Positions 1 to 9,475 of a stretch of 64,000 nucleotides of DNA are shown here, one piece after another. The position numbers were made by a program, and so were the translations under genes. The notes under the pieces were generated by a model, which saw only the letters and a program-made list of their open reading frames with translations, did no database searches and was not told the DNA's origin. The number at the start of each line of letters is the position of its first letter. Position 1 is the stretch's first letter. The stretch lies in the NCBI GenBank assembly GCA_963796675.1, contig CAWCMS010000002.1, positions 186,001 through 250,000 of the forward strand, given 5' to 3'. Source of the stretch: CAWCDJ01 sp963796675 (GTDB lineage: Bacteria; Acidobacteriota; Terriglobia; Bryobacterales; Bryobacteraceae).

Positions 1-1
1 A

Positions 2-529
2 AAACTCGCCGAGGCCGAGACTCTTCTCCGGCAGGCCGTGGAGATCGACCCGGAATTTGCGGACGGGCACAACGAACTCGGCACGGTGCAGGCGAAGCAG
101 AACCGTTTTCCCGAAGCGGCGGCCGAATTTCAGAAGACCATCGATCTGGCGCCCGAACATCGCCTGGCTCTTCCGAACCTGAGCATCGTCCTGGCCAGGA
201 TGCATCAGTACCGCGAGGCCGGCGATGTGGCGCGGCGAGGATTGAAGGTTGCGCCGATGATGCCGGAGCTGCGCTTCATCCTGGGCATCAGTCTGATGAT
301 CGGGCACGGAGACAAGGCCGAGGCGTTGGCTAATCTGCGGCAGGCGGAATCGGCTTTTCCCAAAGCGCACCTGCTCGAAGCGCAATTGCTCGCCGAGTCC
401 GGCCAGCGCGATGAAGCGGCGGCACATCTCGAAGACTATCTGCGGGTAGGTTCGCCGGATGATGTGCAGCGCAGCAAGATACAGGCGGATCTTGCCAACT
501 TACGCCGCAATACCAGCACAAAAGAATAA
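2..529 (+). CDS. TPR-repeat protein, C-terminal part (5' end outside window)
   Basis: The reading frame is open from base 2, and its first codons (KLAEAETLLRQAVEIDPEFA) already form a TPR helix pair, so the gene starts upstream of the window. The GTG at 38 is an internal codon. Successive repeats of the form 'A...L..A...P......N.....' run to about residue 150, and the protein ends with a Lys/Glu-rich tail. TPR arrays are protein-interaction scaffolds; nothing here indicates a catalytic role. It converges on the VWA gene with a gap of about 60 bases. The TPR call is firm, the cellular role unknown. Confidence 0.75.
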   Translation, partial: KLAEAETLLRQAVEIDPEFADGHNELGTVQAKQNRFPEAAAEFQKTIDLAPEHRLALPNLSIVLARMHQYREAGDVARRGLKVAPMMPELRFILGISLMIGHGDKAEALANLRQAESAFPKAHLLEAQLLAESGQRDEAAAHLEDYLRVGSPDDVQRSKIQADLANLRRNTSTKE

Positions 530-588
530 GTCCGCCGCGGGCACACCTCATCGTGGTAGCCGTGAGCCCATACAGGGTGAAGGCCGCT

Positions 589-1569
589 CTACGGTGCGTA
601 GTACCCATTGCGCCACGAAGCCCGCAGCGAAGGCCGGTCAAACGGCTGGATAATCTTCACCAGAACGCGGCGATATCTGCCGTCCCGCTTGGTATTGGTG
701 GGATAGTAGGCCAGCGTGTATTGGTCGCGCAGAGCCAGGCTGATCTTAGCCGCCACATCGGGAAGCTGTTCCACTTTGTCCACCTGGTACATGCGGCCGC
801 CGCTCGATTCCGCCAGCTTCTTCAAAGTCTTGAAACTCGCCGGCGCCACCATCGGGCCGTTGATCGCGATCGCGAACACGATCACGTCGCTCTCGCGCAG
901 CAGGTCGATGATCTCGTGCTCGGTGTACCGGCTGTTGTTGTCCGCGCCGTCGGAGAGCACGACCAGTGCATGGCGCGTGTTGCGCGCCTTTCTCATCTGG
1001 TTCACCGAAAGCCGGATCGCGTCGAACAGCGAGGTCCAGCCATCGGCGTGAATCGATTTCAGCGCCTCCCCTACCTGAGCCGGGTCGTCCGTGAAGCCCT
1101 GGATCAGTTTCGGCGCGGTGCTGAACCGCGTGACGAAGAACTCGTCTCCCTTAACGGCCGTCCCCACCAGTTGCCCCACCGCCTCGCGCGAATGGTCGAG
1201 TTTGCCGAACATACTGTTGCTGGCATCGAAGACGATTCCCATCGAGAGCGGAGCGTCCTGGTTGGAAATGTGCGCCAGGGGCTGCTCCACACCGTCTTCG
1301 AACACACGGAATTGGTCGCGGGAAAGGCCGGTTACCGGAGTTCCCGAAGGGTCGGTCACCGTGACTGGAATCTGGACTACATTTACATCCACGCGAAGAT
1401 CGGAACCCTTTTCTTCGCGGTGAGGCCGGGGCACAATGGAAACACGCGGTCCTTCGCCTGGTTGAGGTTGAGCGGGAGAAGTGTCTTGGGCGAAAAGGAT
1501 CGGACAGCACAACAGGGCGCTTACACCGAGGCAAAGGGAGAGGCCGTGGAGTTTCGTCCGAAAGAGCAT
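589..1569 (-). CDS. Exported VWA-domain protein (VWFA-related, acidobacterial type)
   Basis: The 326-residue protein starts with a signal peptide (hydrophobic stretch ending near FAQ, residue 28). A short beta-rich segment follows (about 55-100, 'VTDPSGTPVTGLSRDQFRVFEDG'-like; this lead-in is typical of VWFA-related proteins abundant in Acidobacteriota). The von Willebrand A domain runs from about 108 to 290, with the metal-binding DxSxS motif intact at D115-S119 and the later 'LSDGADNNS' strand-loop. The ATG has a good ribosome site (AAGGAG). VWA domains bind protein ligands through a divalent metal; the partner is unknown. The gene is divergent from the sigma54 activator. Confidence 0.85.
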   Translation of the reverse strand: MLFRTKLHGLSLCLGVSALLCCPILFAQDTSPAQPQPGEGPRVSIVPRPHREEKGSDLRVDVNVVQIPVTVTDPSGTPVTGLSRDQFRVFEDGVEQPLAHISNQDAPLSMGIVFDASNSMFGKLDHSREAVGQLVGTAVKGDEFFVTRFSTAPKLIQGFTDDPAQVGEALKSIHADGWTSLFDAIRLSVNQMRKARNTRHALVVLSDGADNNSRYTEHEIIDLLRESDVIVFAIAINGPMVAPASFKTLKKLAESSGGRMYQVDKVEQLPDVAAKISLALRDQYTLAYYPTNTKRDGRYRRVLVKIIQPFDRPSLRASWRNGYYAP

Positions 1570-1670
1570 TCTGGGGAATCTCCTTACGTTACGGATCTTG
1601 TACGGATAGTAACAGAAACGATGCAGGAATCCGCCGGTCTTGGGGTTAAGCCATAACCCTCTGATCTACA

Positions 1671-3116
<1,446 letters not shown>

Positions 3117-3276
3117 TTTTTCCGAGACATTCGATGCACCAAATTGTTCAATGGTACGACTCTCCATTCGAACCATAGTGTGCATGCGGTATCCCCCGCG
3201 CCACCCCTAACTCTGCAACTAATTGACCCCGCTCACAAACCAGTGATGGCCTTCGGCGTGCCCCTTCCAGCTGCGT

Positions 3277-4026
3277 ATGTCGGGGCAGACAGCGTTAAAC
3301 GCGAATACGACCGAAACGGTTACTCGAGACAGTCAATTCGAGTTACCCAAAGAAATCGGAGGCGCGGCTGAAGGTGGACCCGCGGGGGAGAATCTCGTTC
3401 AGGCAACCGAAGGGGAGCTGGTCGAGCGCGCGCGTCATGGAGACGCCATCGCGTTCGGCGAACTGATCCGGCGTCATCATAACCCGTGTCTGAAGCGGGC
3501 GATGCTGATGATCCGGAACCGCAGCGATGCCGAGGATGAGGTTCAGAATGCATGCTGGAAAGCGTTCCAGCATCTGGAACAATACCGCGGCGAGGGCTCG
3601 TTCGCAGCCTGGTTGAGCCGCATCGTCGAAAACCAATGTCTGATGCGGATCCGCGAAGAGCGTAATTCCCGATTCGTCTACCTGGATGAATCCACGGAAT
3701 CGAACGTACGCATCGAACTGGTGGGCCAGATCACGGATCCCGAAGATGAACTCGGCTGGCAGGAAGTCGTCAGCCTGGTACGGCGCGAGATCTCGCGCAT
3801 TCCTCCGCTCCTGCGCAATGTGATGTTGCTGCGCGATCTCGAGCAGTTGTCGATGCCGGATGTGGCGGCGCGCCTGGGCCTCTCGGTTCCGGCCGCCAAG
3901 TCGCGACTGATGCGGGCGCGTATGGAGCTGCGCTCGCGCATCCGGAAGCACTGTGGCCGCAAGGGCGCCGGCACGCTGATGCAGAAGGCAAGATACAATC
4001 AGGCCGCGTACACCCGCGCGAGCTAG
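3277..4026 (+). CDS. RNA polymerase sigma factor, ECF/sigma-70 family
   Basis: The 249-residue protein has sigma region 2 at about 55-125 (FGELIRRHH..., DAEDEVQNACWKAFQHLEQY, then FAAWLSRIVENQCL, the core-binding and -10 recognition part). Region 4 is at about 165-225 (IPPLLRNVMLLRDLEQLSMPDVAARLGLSVPAAKSRLMRAR), the -35 recognition HTH. The first 50 residues are low in conserved features and the ATG lacks a clear ribosome site, so the true start may be elsewhere. No anti-sigma gene is adjacent, which is unusual for an ECF factor; the next gene is a degenerate kinase. Confidence 0.88.
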   Translation: MSGQTALNANTTETVTRDSQFELPKEIGGAAEGGPAGENLVQATEGELVERARHGDAIAFGELIRRHHNPCLKRAMLMIRNRSDAEDEVQNACWKAFQHLEQYRGEGSFAAWLSRIVENQCLMRIREERNSRFVYLDESTESNVRIELVGQITDPEDELGWQEVVSLVRREISRIPPLLRNVMLLRDLEQLSMPDVAARLGLSVPAAKSRLMRARMELRSRIRKHCGRKGAGTLMQKARYNQAAYTRAS

Positions 4027-4044
4027 CCGGACCGAAATAGCCAG

Positions 4045-4066
4045 GTGGGGCGAACACTCGCCCCAC
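4045..4066. repeat. Short palindrome with GTGGGGC/GCCCCAC tips (REP-like or terminator)
   Basis: A perfect 9-bp stem (GTGGGGCGA / TCGCCCCAC) with a 4-base loop ACAC lies between the sigma factor and the next gene. It could terminate the sigma transcript, but no T-run follows. Its tips match two larger intergenic elements at 32383-32473 and 44306-44375. Confidence 0.5.
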
Positions 4067-4125
4067 TTGTGTGGAACGTCGCAGTTGCGGGTGGAACCGC
4101 GGCGCGAATTCTGTGAGTATCGATT

Positions 4126-4794
4126 ATGGCTCATGCGGGCACGAAGGCGATACTCACCCCCGGGGGCATTCTCGCGACCGCGGCGCACGATCTCAAGAAT
4201 TCACTAAGTGGCATTTTGAGTGCGGCCGAGTACCTGATTGAGGATGCCTCCGGACTGCTCGAAAGCGAACACCTGGCGATCCTCTATTCGATCGAATCAT
4301 CCAGCCGCCAGTTGCTCGCGCGGATCGACGATCTCGCGGAGATCTCGTCGATCGCCCCGGACAGACTTCTCCGGGATGCCGAACCCAGAGACCTCATCCG
4401 CCTGATCCGAACGGTGGTCGCGCGCAGCCGCGCCCTTCTCGCTTCGAAGAAAATCCGGATCGATCTCAACGCCATGGATGAACGGCCGCGCGCCGAAGTG
4501 GATTCCCGCAGGCTGCAGCAGGCCATGCAGCGGCTTCTCGGGCTCGCCGTCCGCGATCTGCCCGAGGGCTCGCGGATCGCGATTCGCATCGCCACGGTGA
4601 AGCAGAAGGTCGTAATCTCCGTGCCGTTCCGGAGCGCGGGCGTCGCACCCGGCGACCAACTCTCGGTACTCTTGATCGAACGGATTGCCCACGCTCATGG
4701 AGGCGCCTTTCGCGGAGCCGCTGCGTCCGGAGGGGGAGCGGTTTTTCATCTCACGCTCCCGCTTTCCGGACGGAGCCGCCGCAAAGGCCAGTGA
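4126..4794 (+). CDS. Histidine-kinase-like protein with degenerate ATP-binding domain
   Basis: The 222-residue protein starts with a HisKA-type dimerization helix carrying an H-box (AAHDLKNSLSGI, His21). The C-terminal half has the general shape of an HATPase_c domain: the terminal segment 'IAHAHGGAFRG...GGAVFHLTLPL' resembles the end of such domains. However, the N-box reads RRLQQAMQRLLGLAV, without the usual Asn, and no DxGxG G1 box is present. It is therefore probably not a working ATP-dependent kinase; it may act as a phosphotransfer or dimerization partner. There is no transmembrane or sensor domain. It lies between the ECF sigma gene and a convergent exported-protein gene. Confidence 0.75.
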   Translation: MAHAGTKAILTPGGILATAAHDLKNSLSGILSAAEYLIEDASGLLESEHLAILYSIESSSRQLLARIDDLAEISSIAPDRLLRDAEPRDLIRLIRTVVARSRALLASKKIRIDLNAMDERPRAEVDSRRLQQAMQRLLGLAVRDLPEGSRIAIRIATVKQKVVISVPFRSAGVAPGDQLSVLLIERIAHAHGGAFRGAAASGGGAVFHLTLPLSGRSRRKGQ

Positions 4795-4802
4795 CTGAAT
4801 CA

Positions 4803-5444
4803 TTACCGGTTTGGAAAGACTGCTGCGGTGGATTGAATTGGACTGCCGGGTTGCGGAACCGCGCCGCGGAGCATGCCCGGAGGAACCTGGCGGGAGCGGT
4901 CGGGCTTCGATTTGTCCTTGGTATTCGAGTCCGGAGGGGTGGTCGTCTTGGTGCCGGGCTGAGCGGGTTGACCGGGCTGGGCGTCCGGCTTTTCACCGCC
5001 GCCGTGTTCCCACCAGAGCGTCGACTCGAGCGCATACCGGCAGATCAGGTCCATCACCTTGCCCACCTGCTCGGCTTCGTCCGGGTCGAAGCGCCGGGCT
5101 TGCCCTTCCGCGTCCATAGTGGCCGCGTCCATGTGGATGACGTAAGATTCCTTTTTGGTCGGTGAATATCCGTTGCCGCTCAGGTCTCCCGTGGAAAGCA
5201 CCCATGTGAGTTCCTGGGTCACCGGGTTCCAGGTAATCGATTCCAGCCGGCGCAATCGCACATCGATTCCGGGATCGGCCTGAGGCTTGTCGGATTTCGA
5301 ACTGTCCGGAGCGGCCTTGGAGGCCCCCTGCTTCTCTGTCGACGAATCCGGAGTTTGGGCGGCGCAGGCCGTGGCGGCAACCATCAGACCGACGGTGCAG
5401 CCGGCCAGTCGGAACGAACGCCCGACCCGGTGGAGTGTTCTCAT
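4803..5444 (-). CDS. Exported hypothetical protein, proline/lysine-rich tail
   Basis: The ATG at 5444 is preceded by a strong GGGGAG ribosome site, which decides the start over longer in-frame options. The N-terminus is a signal peptide (MRTLHRVGRSF then LAGCTVGLMVAATACAAQ); the Cys after ATA could be a lipidation site, but the lipobox is not ideal. The middle (about 50-145) is a compact acidic domain ('RLRRLESITWNPVTQELTWVLS', 'YVIHMDAATM') that I do not recognise. The tail is rich in Pro, Lys and Thr. No function can be assigned. It is divergent from the large hybrid kinase. Confidence 0.65.
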   Translation of the reverse strand: MRTLHRVGRSFRLAGCTVGLMVAATACAAQTPDSSTEKQGASKAAPDSSKSDKPQADPGIDVRLRRLESITWNPVTQELTWVLSTGDLSGNGYSPTKKESYVIHMDAATMDAEGQARRFDPDEAEQVGKVMDLICRYALESTLWWEHGGGEKPDAQPGQPAQPGTKTTTPPDSNTKDKSKPDRSRQVPPGMLRGAVPQPGSPIQSTAAVFPNR

Positions 5445-5598
5445 CGCGTTCTCCCCCCTCACGCTACGGTTGATGCCCTGGCACTCCCGCCGACTTAATC
5501 GTTTGGGACTCCGCCGGAACGGATTTTCTCCATCGGGAAATTCGCCCTCGCATCGCATCTAAAGGTGCGCATCTGCGCGCCTGACGAGACGGAATATT

Positions 5599-8079
5599 GT
5601 GATGATGAGTAGGCGCCATCAGGAGCGGCCGTCGACTGTCGGCGATACCGAGCAGGAAGCCCTGCGCCAGATCGCGGACCGTCTCTCGGCGAGAATCGGC
5701 TGTGAGTATTTCCAGGCGATTGTGAAGCACCTGGCCAAGGCACTCGATGCCGATAGCGTTATGATCGGTGAGTTTGTCAACGGCCCGGCTGCGCGCGTGA
5801 AGAACGTCGCGGCCGTGACCGCCGGCCGCCTGGATCACCTCAACTGCGACCTGCCGGGCACCGCTGCCGAGGAGGTCTCGCTCGGCAAATCCGTCTTCTT
5901 CAAGGCCGGCGTCCGCCAGCATCTGCCCGACGATCCGGTGCTGGACAGGCTGCACGCCGAGGGCTTTGCGGGCGTTCCCCTCACCAACCGCGAAGGGGCG
6001 CCCGTGGGAATCCTGATGGCCGTGTTCCGGCATCCCGTGGATAGTCTCGCCGTGACGAAGTCCTTGTTGAGGAGCTTCACGCCCCGTGCGTCGGCCGAAC
6101 TCGTCCGCCAGCAGATGGAAGAGCGGCTGCGGGAAAGTGAGCAGCGGTACCGTGTCTTCATCATGCGGAATCCCATCGGCATGTGGCGGATCGAGTTTCG
6201 CGAACCGGTTCCCACTACGCTCCCTGCAACGCGTCAGCTCGATCTCATCCGGCAGTACGGCTACGTGGCCGAGTGCAACGACGCTTTCGTCGCCCTGGTG
6301 GGAGAGCCTGAGAAAAAAGAGTTGCTTCACTACACGCTCGATGACTTGTGGCCGCACGAACAGGCAAGCGCTACAGACGCCACCATGCGGCTCATCGAGT
6401 CGGGCTACCAGTTCACGGTCTCGGAGGTCGAGCTGGTGAACCGCGCCGGCGCGCCCCGCCACCACGTGCGGACCGCCTGGGGAATCGTCGAACAGGAACA
6501 ACTCGTTCGCATCTGGGGCACGACCAGAGACGTCACGGATCTCAGGCGTTCTCAGCTCGCACTCGAGGCAACCGAGCGCCGCATCGCGCAAACTCTGGAG
6601 ATCGCGCAGGTCGCAGTAATTCTGATCGACCCAGCGGGCTCGATCAAATATGCCAACCGCTATTTGAAGGAACTGGTCGCGGGCGACGATGCCAGCCTGA
6701 TCGGCAAGAACTGGATCGACGTGGTGATGCCCGCCGATGAGCGGGAACGGGCGCGCGCGATCATCGGTGTCCCGCAGGCGGGCGACCAGGCGCACATCGA
6801 AAGCAGCGTAATCGGAGAAGGCGGCCGGAGTTCGTGGATCGCCTGGGATCGCGCGGTGCTGCGCGACGCGAAGGGCGAGATCGAATCTACGGTGCTGATC
6901 GGGCGCGACATGACGGAACAGCGGGCGGCTGAAGATCAGTTCCGCCAGGCACAGAAACTCGAAGGGATCGGCCGGCTGGCCGGAGGCATCGCGCACGATT
7001 TCAACAATCTTCTGACCGTGATCGTCGGTTACTGCGCTCTGCTGGAACAGAGGAAAGACTTGCCGGAACCCGCAAACGCGGCCATCGAACAGGTTCGCAA
7101 GGCGGCGGAGAAAGGAGCGCAGCTCACCCATCAACTCCTTACCTTCAGCCGCCGCCAGGTCTTCCGCCCTCAGGTGCTCCGCCTCAACACCATCGTCGAG
7201 GACGCGGAGTCGATGCTGCGCCGCCTCATCGGCGACGATATCGAACTGGTCACCAGGCTGGATGCGGAGGCAGGCTGCGTCCGCGCCGATCCCCTACACA
7301 TCCACCAGGTGCTGATGAACCTCGTAGTCAACGCCCGCGATGCCATGCCGGCAGGTGGGAAGATCATTATCCGCTCCGAGAACCGGCTGGTCGAGAGCTC
7401 CCACACCACCGTCGCTGCCGGCGTACCGCCCGGAGAGTTTGTCGTGTTGAGTGTGGAAGACACCGGGACGGGCATGACCGAGGAGGTCCGCAGCCATATT
7501 TTCGAGCCGTTCTTCACCACCAAGGAGCGGGGGAAGGGCACAGGCATGGGGCTGCCGATGGTTTATGGGATCGTACGTCAGTCGGGCGGCTACATCGTCG
7601 TCGATTCGGAGCCAAACAAGGGCACCCATATTCAAATCTTCCTGCCCAGGGCTGAACAGCCTGAGGGCCCCTGTGAAGATGTGGAAGGCAAAGGAGAATT
7701 GCGGGGCGGCTCAGAGACCATCCTGGTGGTGGAAGACCATCAGGAGGTGCGGACCATAGCCGCCCGCCTGTTGCGGGGCCTCGGTTACACCGTGCTCGAA
7801 GCGGAGAATCCTGCCGATGCCCTGGAGATCGTGGCGCGAAGACCGGAAATCGAATTGATCGTGACCGACCTGATGATGCCCGGCATGAGCGGCAGCTCTC
7901 TTGCCCAGGTGCTGCGAAAGAACATGCCGAGCCTGAAGATCCTCCTGATGTCCGGCCGCGCGGAGGCCTCCGAAATCCCCGAGGCCGTCGCGGAAACGGG
8001 CTTCGCCCTGCTCCGCAAACCCTTCGCGCCCGCCGAGTTGGCCGCCGCCGTGCGTGAGATTCTGGACCGGAAATCGTAA
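5599..8079 (+). CDS. GAF-PAS-PAS hybrid histidine kinase with C-terminal receiver
   Basis: The 826-residue soluble kinase has a GAF-like domain (about 30-165), two PAS domains (about 185-320 and 330-450), a HisKA domain with phospho-acceptor H466 in GIAHDFNNLL, an HATPase_c domain (about 575-690; VLMNLVVNARDAM N-box, EDTGTGM G1 box, GKGTGMGLPMVYGIV G2 box) and a receiver (about 705-825, D757 in VTDLMMPGMSG). There is no transmembrane segment, so it should sense a cytoplasmic signal or ligand. The start may be GTG 5599 or ATG 5602/5605. The partner regulator is unknown; the nearby NtrC-type protein is one possibility. Confidence 0.93.
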   Translation: MMMSRRHQERPSTVGDTEQEALRQIADRLSARIGCEYFQAIVKHLAKALDADSVMIGEFVNGPAARVKNVAAVTAGRLDHLNCDLPGTAAEEVSLGKSVFFKAGVRQHLPDDPVLDRLHAEGFAGVPLTNREGAPVGILMAVFRHPVDSLAVTKSLLRSFTPRASAELVRQQMEERLRESEQRYRVFIMRNPIGMWRIEFREPVPTTLPATRQLDLIRQYGYVAECNDAFVALVGEPEKKELLHYTLDDLWPHEQASATDATMRLIESGYQFTVSEVELVNRAGAPRHHVRTAWGIVEQEQLVRIWGTTRDVTDLRRSQLALEATERRIAQTLEIAQVAVILIDPAGSIKYANRYLKELVAGDDASLIGKNWIDVVMPADERERARAIIGVPQAGDQAHIESSVIGEGGRSSWIAWDRAVLRDAKGEIESTVLIGRDMTEQRAAEDQFRQAQKLEGIGRLAGGIAHDFNNLLTVIVGYCALLEQRKDLPEPANAAIEQVRKAAEKGAQLTHQLLTFSRRQVFRPQVLRLNTIVEDAESMLRRLIGDDIELVTRLDAEAGCVRADPLHIHQVLMNLVVNARDAMPAGGKIIIRSENRLVESSHTTVAAGVPPGEFVVLSVEDTGTGMTEEVRSHIFEPFFTTKERGKGTGMGLPMVYGIVRQSGGYIVVDSEPNKGTHIQIFLPRAEQPEGPCEDVEGKGELRGGSETILVVEDHQEVRTIAARLLRGLGYTVLEAENPADALEIVARRPEIELIVTDLMMPGMSGSSLAQVLRKNMPSLKILLMSGRAEASEIPEAVAETGFALLRKPFAPAELAAAVREILDRKS

Positions 8080-8114
8080 TTCGGTACAGCTAAGGACTTC
8101 TACGAAAAAGCGGA

Positions 8115-8147
8115 CCGGAGGGATGCCATCCGGCAACCATACTCCGG
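8115..8147 (+). terminator. Hairpin downstream of the hybrid kinase
   Basis: CCGGAG (8115) pairs with CTCCGG (8142), with an inner GGATG/CATCC stem. No T-run follows, so termination is only possible. Confidence 0.3.
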
Positions 8148-8252
8148 CCCGTTAGATCGAGGGAAGGGAAGCCCGCCCTGGTGAACGGACCTCCAATATT
8201 AAAGATGCTGGATTCAGGGAATCGGACTTGAAATATTAGGCTGCGGGTCTTG

Positions 8253-8303
8253 AAAAAAGGCCCGGACCGGCCATGCCTGGCGAGGCATTGGCGGTTCCGG
8301 GCC
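8253..8303 (-). terminator. Rho-independent terminator of the outer-membrane protein gene
   Basis: Read on the minus strand, a long GC-rich hairpin (arms GGCCCGG at 8297-8303 and CCGGGCC at 8259-8265, extended by imperfect pairing) is followed at once by TTTTTT (8258-8253). It lies 65 bases past the stop of the minus-strand beta-barrel gene. Confidence 0.75.
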
Positions 8304-8367
8304 AATGGCTTAGCCGGCTCCCTCCCTTACGAAACGAGAAAGAGCCGGCGGAAAATGAGCAGAAGGA

Positions 8368-9072
8368 TTAACGTGCTCCGAAAGTGAAGTTAACGCCGGC
8401 GCTGTAGCGGAAGTTATTCTGTGAATTGTCGCCGAATTCCTGCATATTGCGGATCTGCGTGCGGTAATAGTCGGCTTCGATCGGCCGCAGGCTGATCCGC
8501 TTGTTGACGCGGATGTCGACGCCGCCACCGATCAGCATGGCGAAGCTCGTGACCCCGCCGCTGTCGCGAGCGAGGATCACCGTGTCGGCGGGAACTGGCA
8601 CCACGCCGTTGCTCACGGGATTTGTCGGCGTCAGCAGCGGTACGAATGCGCTGTTGAAGTAGTGCACGCCGCCAAACATAGCTTCCGCAAAAGGCGTCAC
8701 GCGAGACCACTTGCGCCACGAGAAGCGCGGACCGGCAACGAAGTTGACCGCCGTCCCTCTTCCGAAGAGACCGGCCCCGGACTGGTCGTTGAGATTCAGG
8801 ATATTGATGTCGCCGTGGTGGGCGGCGCTGCTATCGAAGACCAAGCCGAGATACTTGTTGAAATTCCAGGCGAGCTGGATGCCACCGCCGTTGGCATTGA
8901 ACGTGCTAAACGGCGAAATAGTGGTTCCGTCCGCGAGGGTAATGTTGCTGCTGCTCGGGCTGAAGTGAACGAATGTGTACCCAATATAAGCTTCGAACTT
9001 TGGTACCTCCTGGGCAGACGCGACAAGCGCGCATGCCAAAACGGCGGCACCCAATGTTACGCTTCGTTTCAT
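8368..9072 (-). CDS. Outer-membrane beta-barrel protein, OmpA-like small barrel
   Basis: The 234-residue protein has a clear signal peptide (MKRSVTLGAAVLACALVASAQ). It continues as alternating polar/hydrophobic strands typical of eight-stranded barrels ('FEAYIGYTFVHF', 'FVAGPRFSWRK', 'PFAEAMFGGVHYF', 'FAMLIGGGVDIRV') and ends with an aromatic strand, YSAGVNFTFGAR. The ATG has an AGAGGAG ribosome site. It is followed by a strong terminator and so is probably monocistronic. The role is structural or adhesion-like; no substrate can be read from the sequence. Confidence 0.8.
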   Translation of the reverse strand: MKRSVTLGAAVLACALVASAQEVPKFEAYIGYTFVHFSPSSSNITLADGTTISPFSTFNANGGGIQLAWNFNKYLGLVFDSSAAHHGDINILNLNDQSGAGLFGRGTAVNFVAGPRFSWRKWSRVTPFAEAMFGGVHYFNSAFVPLLTPTNPVSNGVVPVPADTVILARDSGGVTSFAMLIGGGVDIRVNKRISLRPIEADYYRTQIRNMQEFGDNSQNNFRYSAGVNFTFGAR

Positions 9073-9475
9073 GCGAGAATCTCCTCTAAATCCCTATGGG
9101 GCTCTTGGCCCCATGGCCTTGGCCTTAGCGGGACCGTGGTCCTCCTCGAAGGCCTGTAATTTGACCCCTACGACAGAAATGATCCGCCAGCGGGATTCAT
9201 GCGCTAGTTTTTGGGGTTACGGGACAAGTTGCTCGAAGGGAAAGAGATGGCTCGACGCCGGCAAGTGCCGAACCGGCACGGTCCCGGTGGGATTTCCGGT
9301 TGAACCCTGCCGCGCATAGGATAAGTCCGGCGCTGCGCACTTAGTTCCGTTGTATGCTCCTTCGGACGAAGACTAAGTGGCGAAGGCATTCGCTCCGCTT
9401 TGCATCCTATCGGAAAAGTCCGAGCAGCACGAAAAATCTTACATCCGTGCCGACGTACGGTACATCGCCGTAACC
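9073..9475. other. 403-base divergent intergenic region with a structured segment
   Basis: It separates the minus-strand barrel gene from the plus-strand kinase and must hold both promoters. The segment 9240-9300 has local structure: GTGCC (9265-9269) pairs with GGCAC (9275-9279), flanked by CCGG repeats. I do not see a riboswitch consensus that I can defend. Confidence 0.4.

Noticed and set aside
553..1656. Long plus-strand frame of 367 codons opposite the VWA gene
   Set aside because: It is a shadow of the minus-strand VWA gene, which has a signal peptide, MIDAS motif and ribosome site; the plus frame has no domain sense.
5464..7134. 556-codon minus-strand frame opposite the hybrid kinase
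   Set aside because: The plus-strand frame shows GAF, PAS and kinase motifs; the minus frame is an antisense artefact of high GC.
9240..9300. Cyclic-di-GMP (GEMM) riboswitch upstream of the kinase
   Set aside because: The GGCAA and stem-loop features are suggestive, but the conserved GGACGCAAAGCC-type segment is not present.
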